From assembly GCF_020382885.2 (NCBI RefSeq), contig NC_058512.1, positions 9,326,802 through 9,390,801 of the forward strand: a DNA stretch of 64,000 bases, given 5' to 3'. Within the stretch, counting starts at the first letter, position 1, and every line of letters begins with the position of its first letter. Positions 62,701-64,000 of this stretch are shown here, piece by piece. A program made the translations under genes and the position numbers. The notes beneath the pieces are model-generated. The model had not been told where the DNA came from and did no database searches. It worked only from the letters and a program-made list of their open reading frames with translations. Origin of the DNA: Scatophagus argus. Taxonomy: Eukaryota; Chordata; Actinopteri; Scatophagidae.

Positions 62701-62751
62701 CGTAGCACTGCAATCAGCGCAGACCTCTCTGCTTCGTACTCGCTTTGACAT
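50566..62751 (-). CDS. git2: ARF GTPase-activating protein GIT2, complete
   Basis: Twenty coding exons join in phase to 738 amino acids plus stop; human GIT2 is about 759. The N-terminus has the ArfGAP zinc finger with Cys11, Cys14, Cys31 and Cys34 and the arginine finger Arg39 (MSKRVRSREVCADC, LICDECCSIHR). Ankyrin repeats follow (GNTPLHIAAKAGQMLQAELL, KTPIDYAR), then the Spa2-homology domain (LDLSEFAKAAKKKLQS, RQKLARFSAHEFATLVIDIL), a coiled coil (VQEFMEVKSALTASEAKIQQ) and the focal-adhesion-targeting-like C-terminal domain ending VTVTTKENNN. GIT2 speeds GTP hydrolysis on Arf GTPases and forms a scaffold with PIX Rho exchange factors that binds paxillin at focal adhesions. The start at 62751 follows from the conserved MSKR. 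The donor of exon 11 is GC rather than GT. The gltp and fam222a neighbours favour GIT2 over GIT1. Confidence 0.97.
53732..53750 (+). repeat. (GAAT)n microsatellite in git2 intron 15
   Basis: Four to five tandem GAAT units followed by an A-rich stretch, between git2 exons 15 and 16. Confidence 0.85.
55181..55300 (+). repeat. Degenerate teleost interspersed repeat ('ttcatccttgag' family)
   Basis: The words gggttatggccaaaaacttt, ctgtgaggtcaaggtggtca, aaattcaaataagttcatcc and ttgagcccaagtggatgttc followed by gtgccagatgtaataaaatt match in order a common teleost dispersed repeat (typical phrases: tgaggtcacagtgacctt, aatcagttcatccttgagtc caagtgga). Class not certain; probably a non-autonomous element. 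Confidence 0.6.
55292..55351. repeat. Two adjacent hairpins
   Basis: First hairpin: arms 55292-55306 and 55314-55328 pair over 15 positions with one G-T mismatch around a 7-base loop. Second hairpin: CAAGGCATTA (55329-55338) and TAATGCCTTG (55342-55351) are exact reverse complements with a 3-base spacer. They abut each other and the end of the repeat copy above. Confidence 0.75.
57013..62751 (-). CDS. git2: git2 coding exons 1-12: ArfGAP, ankyrin and Spa2-homology domains
   Basis: Exons: 62700-62751, 61989-62122, 61737-61849, 60141-60246, 59541-59627, 59323-59453, 58161-58255, 58021-58066, 57618-57669, 57446-57518, 57243-57340, 57013-57124. The ArfGAP domain spans exons 1-4 and the ankyrin repeats exons 5-7. 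Exon 8 has NGQHFIIPQMAD, exon 10 HQFEELAMDVYDEVDRRETD, exon 11 VVPFLPVNPEYSSTRNQ, and exon 12 the Spa2-type repeat. Intron 11 (57125-57242) starts CAG|GCAAGTG, a textbook GC donor; it joins NQ to GRQKLARF exactly as in human GIT2. Introns of 1.0 to 1.5 kb between exons 3 and 4 and between exons 6 and 7 contain no other exon that I could detect. Confidence 0.94.
57957..57980 (+). repeat. (AT)12 microsatellite in git2 intron 8
   Basis: Twenty-four bases of AT dinucleotide between git2 exons 8 and 9. Confidence 0.9.
58256..59322 (-). other. git2 intron 6
   Basis: About 1.07 kb between ankyrin exons 6 and 7. AT-rich; no exon, RNA gene or repeat recognised. Confidence 0.55.
60247..61736 (-). other. 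git2 intron 3
   Basis: About 1.5 kb between exons 3 and 4. A 147-codon minus-strand open frame at 60685-61128 has no GIT2 likeness or splice context and is taken as chance. No repeat recognised. Confidence 0.55.
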
Positions 62752-64000
62752 CCCTCGATAAAAAAAATCTTCAGAGTCCAGCAAAGAGAAATATTTAAGA
62801 GTCACGTTACAACAAAGCTTGACAAAGATAAGGCAGGATAGCCCGCCCTAGCAGATTGTATTTAGCGTTTCTGGCAGGCAAAGCAACTCTGTGCTCGTCT
62901 GCCCTCCCCTACTGTTGAACAAAGCAGTGTCCCATTCCAACACTCAAACAGCCTCCTCCGTGCCTCCTTGTCTGCTTCCTTCCTTGTTTCCCTTGATGCC
63001 TATCTTTTGTAACTACAAGTCGACCACCTCACCTCTTACAGGGGCGTATGTGATAAGTGCAACGTGTACAATACTATATGTGGATATAGTCTCTGTAATA
63101 GCCATAAGGCAAGTGGTAGCCTGTTAAAATGTTAGCTTAAGAAGATGAAAATCTGGTATTAGGCAGGCATACAGAAAAAATAATTCACAATCCAATGATC
63201 TTGTGAAATATGAGACATTCGAATTAGTTCCCCATCGAAGAACATTAAAGTGCTGCTTACACATTAATACATCGTTAACAGTAGTCAACAGTAGATATGA
63301 TAAGAACTTGACATTCTAAAATGATGATTTTGCATAATTAGTGCATTTTGTTGTTTAATAGATACTGAAGGATTTGAATTCTTCTTGCACTACTCTCCAC
63401 CCACCCACACTGTAAAATTATTTCTGATTTTGTTGTTGTTGTTGTTTTGTTGTTTAATTCTCACCAAAAATGCACTTAATTCATGCTCATGTAACTTATT
63501 TTTTAGGCATTGTATTTAATGCTAAACTCTTCTCTGGTTCACTTTTTGAACAAAAGAGACAATAGATCTCACTGTCTCCTACCACATGTCAAATGTTGCT
63601 TCAAGGTGATTCAGATACATTTCACGCATCATCTCGTTTAGCAGAGCTCACTGCATCTCATGGTATATCCTGGCTTGATGGCCAAGATTCTGGCCATCTA
63701 GCAGTCATAAAACCTCCTGCCACTGGACCAGTCTGCAGTAAAAGAGGCACAGTGCTTCTGGCTCAAAACCACCCTGAAAGCCTTTTGCTCACACAAAGCT
63801 TCTCATTTCCCTGCTGACAGGGAATTTAGATTGTGTGTCCTGTGGTCTGTGTGTTCACTCATGTTAGTGTTTACAGGAGTGAGATGGGTAATGGGCTTGT
63901 CTGAGGTCTGCAATCTATGGCTCCCTTCTCTTTTAATTTCAGGATGTGGCTAGCACCACAATTGTAAATACTCATTGCCTCTTATCTGCTCACCTCAGAC
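62752..64000. other. git2 5' flank; no gene recognised
   Basis: The first 100 to 200 bases should hold the git2 5' UTR and promoter. In human, ANKRD13A starts head-to-head with GIT2, so I looked for its first exon on the plus strand and did not find it. A short (GTT)n tract lies at about 63433-63462. The open frames at 62891-63127 and 63593-63817 resemble no family that I know. Confidence 0.5.

Noticed and set aside
62891..64000. First exon of ankrd13a head-to-head with git2, as in human
   Set aside because: I looked for its conserved N-terminus on the plus strand and did not find it before the window ends.

Overview
The window looks like nuclear DNA of a ray-finned fish, probably a percomorph teleost. 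It carries vertebrate genes split by mostly short GT-AG introns, AT-rich non-coding DNA, CA/GT microsatellites, and worn copies of interspersed repeats that I recognise from percomorph genomes. I found no prokaryotic, viral or plasmid genes, no CRISPR array and no tRNA or rRNA gene.

Five genes can be read exon by exon, with splice phases that agree at every junction. (1) 198-2650, minus: the first six coding exons of wdr70; the rest lies left of the window. (2) 3677-20165, minus: complete cplane1 (human CPLANE1/C5orf42, Joubert syndrome 17), 48 coding exons and 3,270 codons, start codon at 20165. (3) 33437-42753, plus: fam222a, two coding exons (506 aa) split by a 7.8 kb intron; its promoter is probably near 24.8 kb. 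(4) 46471-48031, minus: complete gltp, 5 exons, 209 aa, all glycolipid-binding residues present. (5) 50566-62751, minus: complete git2, 20 coding exons, 738 aa.

Between genes: 20.2-33.4 kb and 33.6-41.4 kb hold no recognisable protein and are probably the 5' region and large intron of fam222a. They contain microsatellites, degenerate repeats and two striking inverted repeats. 44.4-46.5 kb and 48.2-50.5 kb are UTR or intergenic DNA.

The genes do not form one pathway. cplane1 acts at the ciliary base (CPLANE complex, IFT-A recruitment). wdr70 is a nuclear WD40 protein. gltp moves glycosphingolipids between membranes. git2 is an Arf GTPase-activating scaffold at focal adhesions. fam222a is poorly understood. 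From memory, wdr70 and cplane1 lie together on human 5p13, while fam222a, gltp and git2 lie together on 12q24.11, so two ancestral blocks are joined here, between about 20.5 and 24.8 kb.

The most useful results are the full cplane1 exon map, including a start codon in a frame that simple ORF calling misses, and three introns that appear to use GC-AG splice sites. I did not find a convincing undescribed system.
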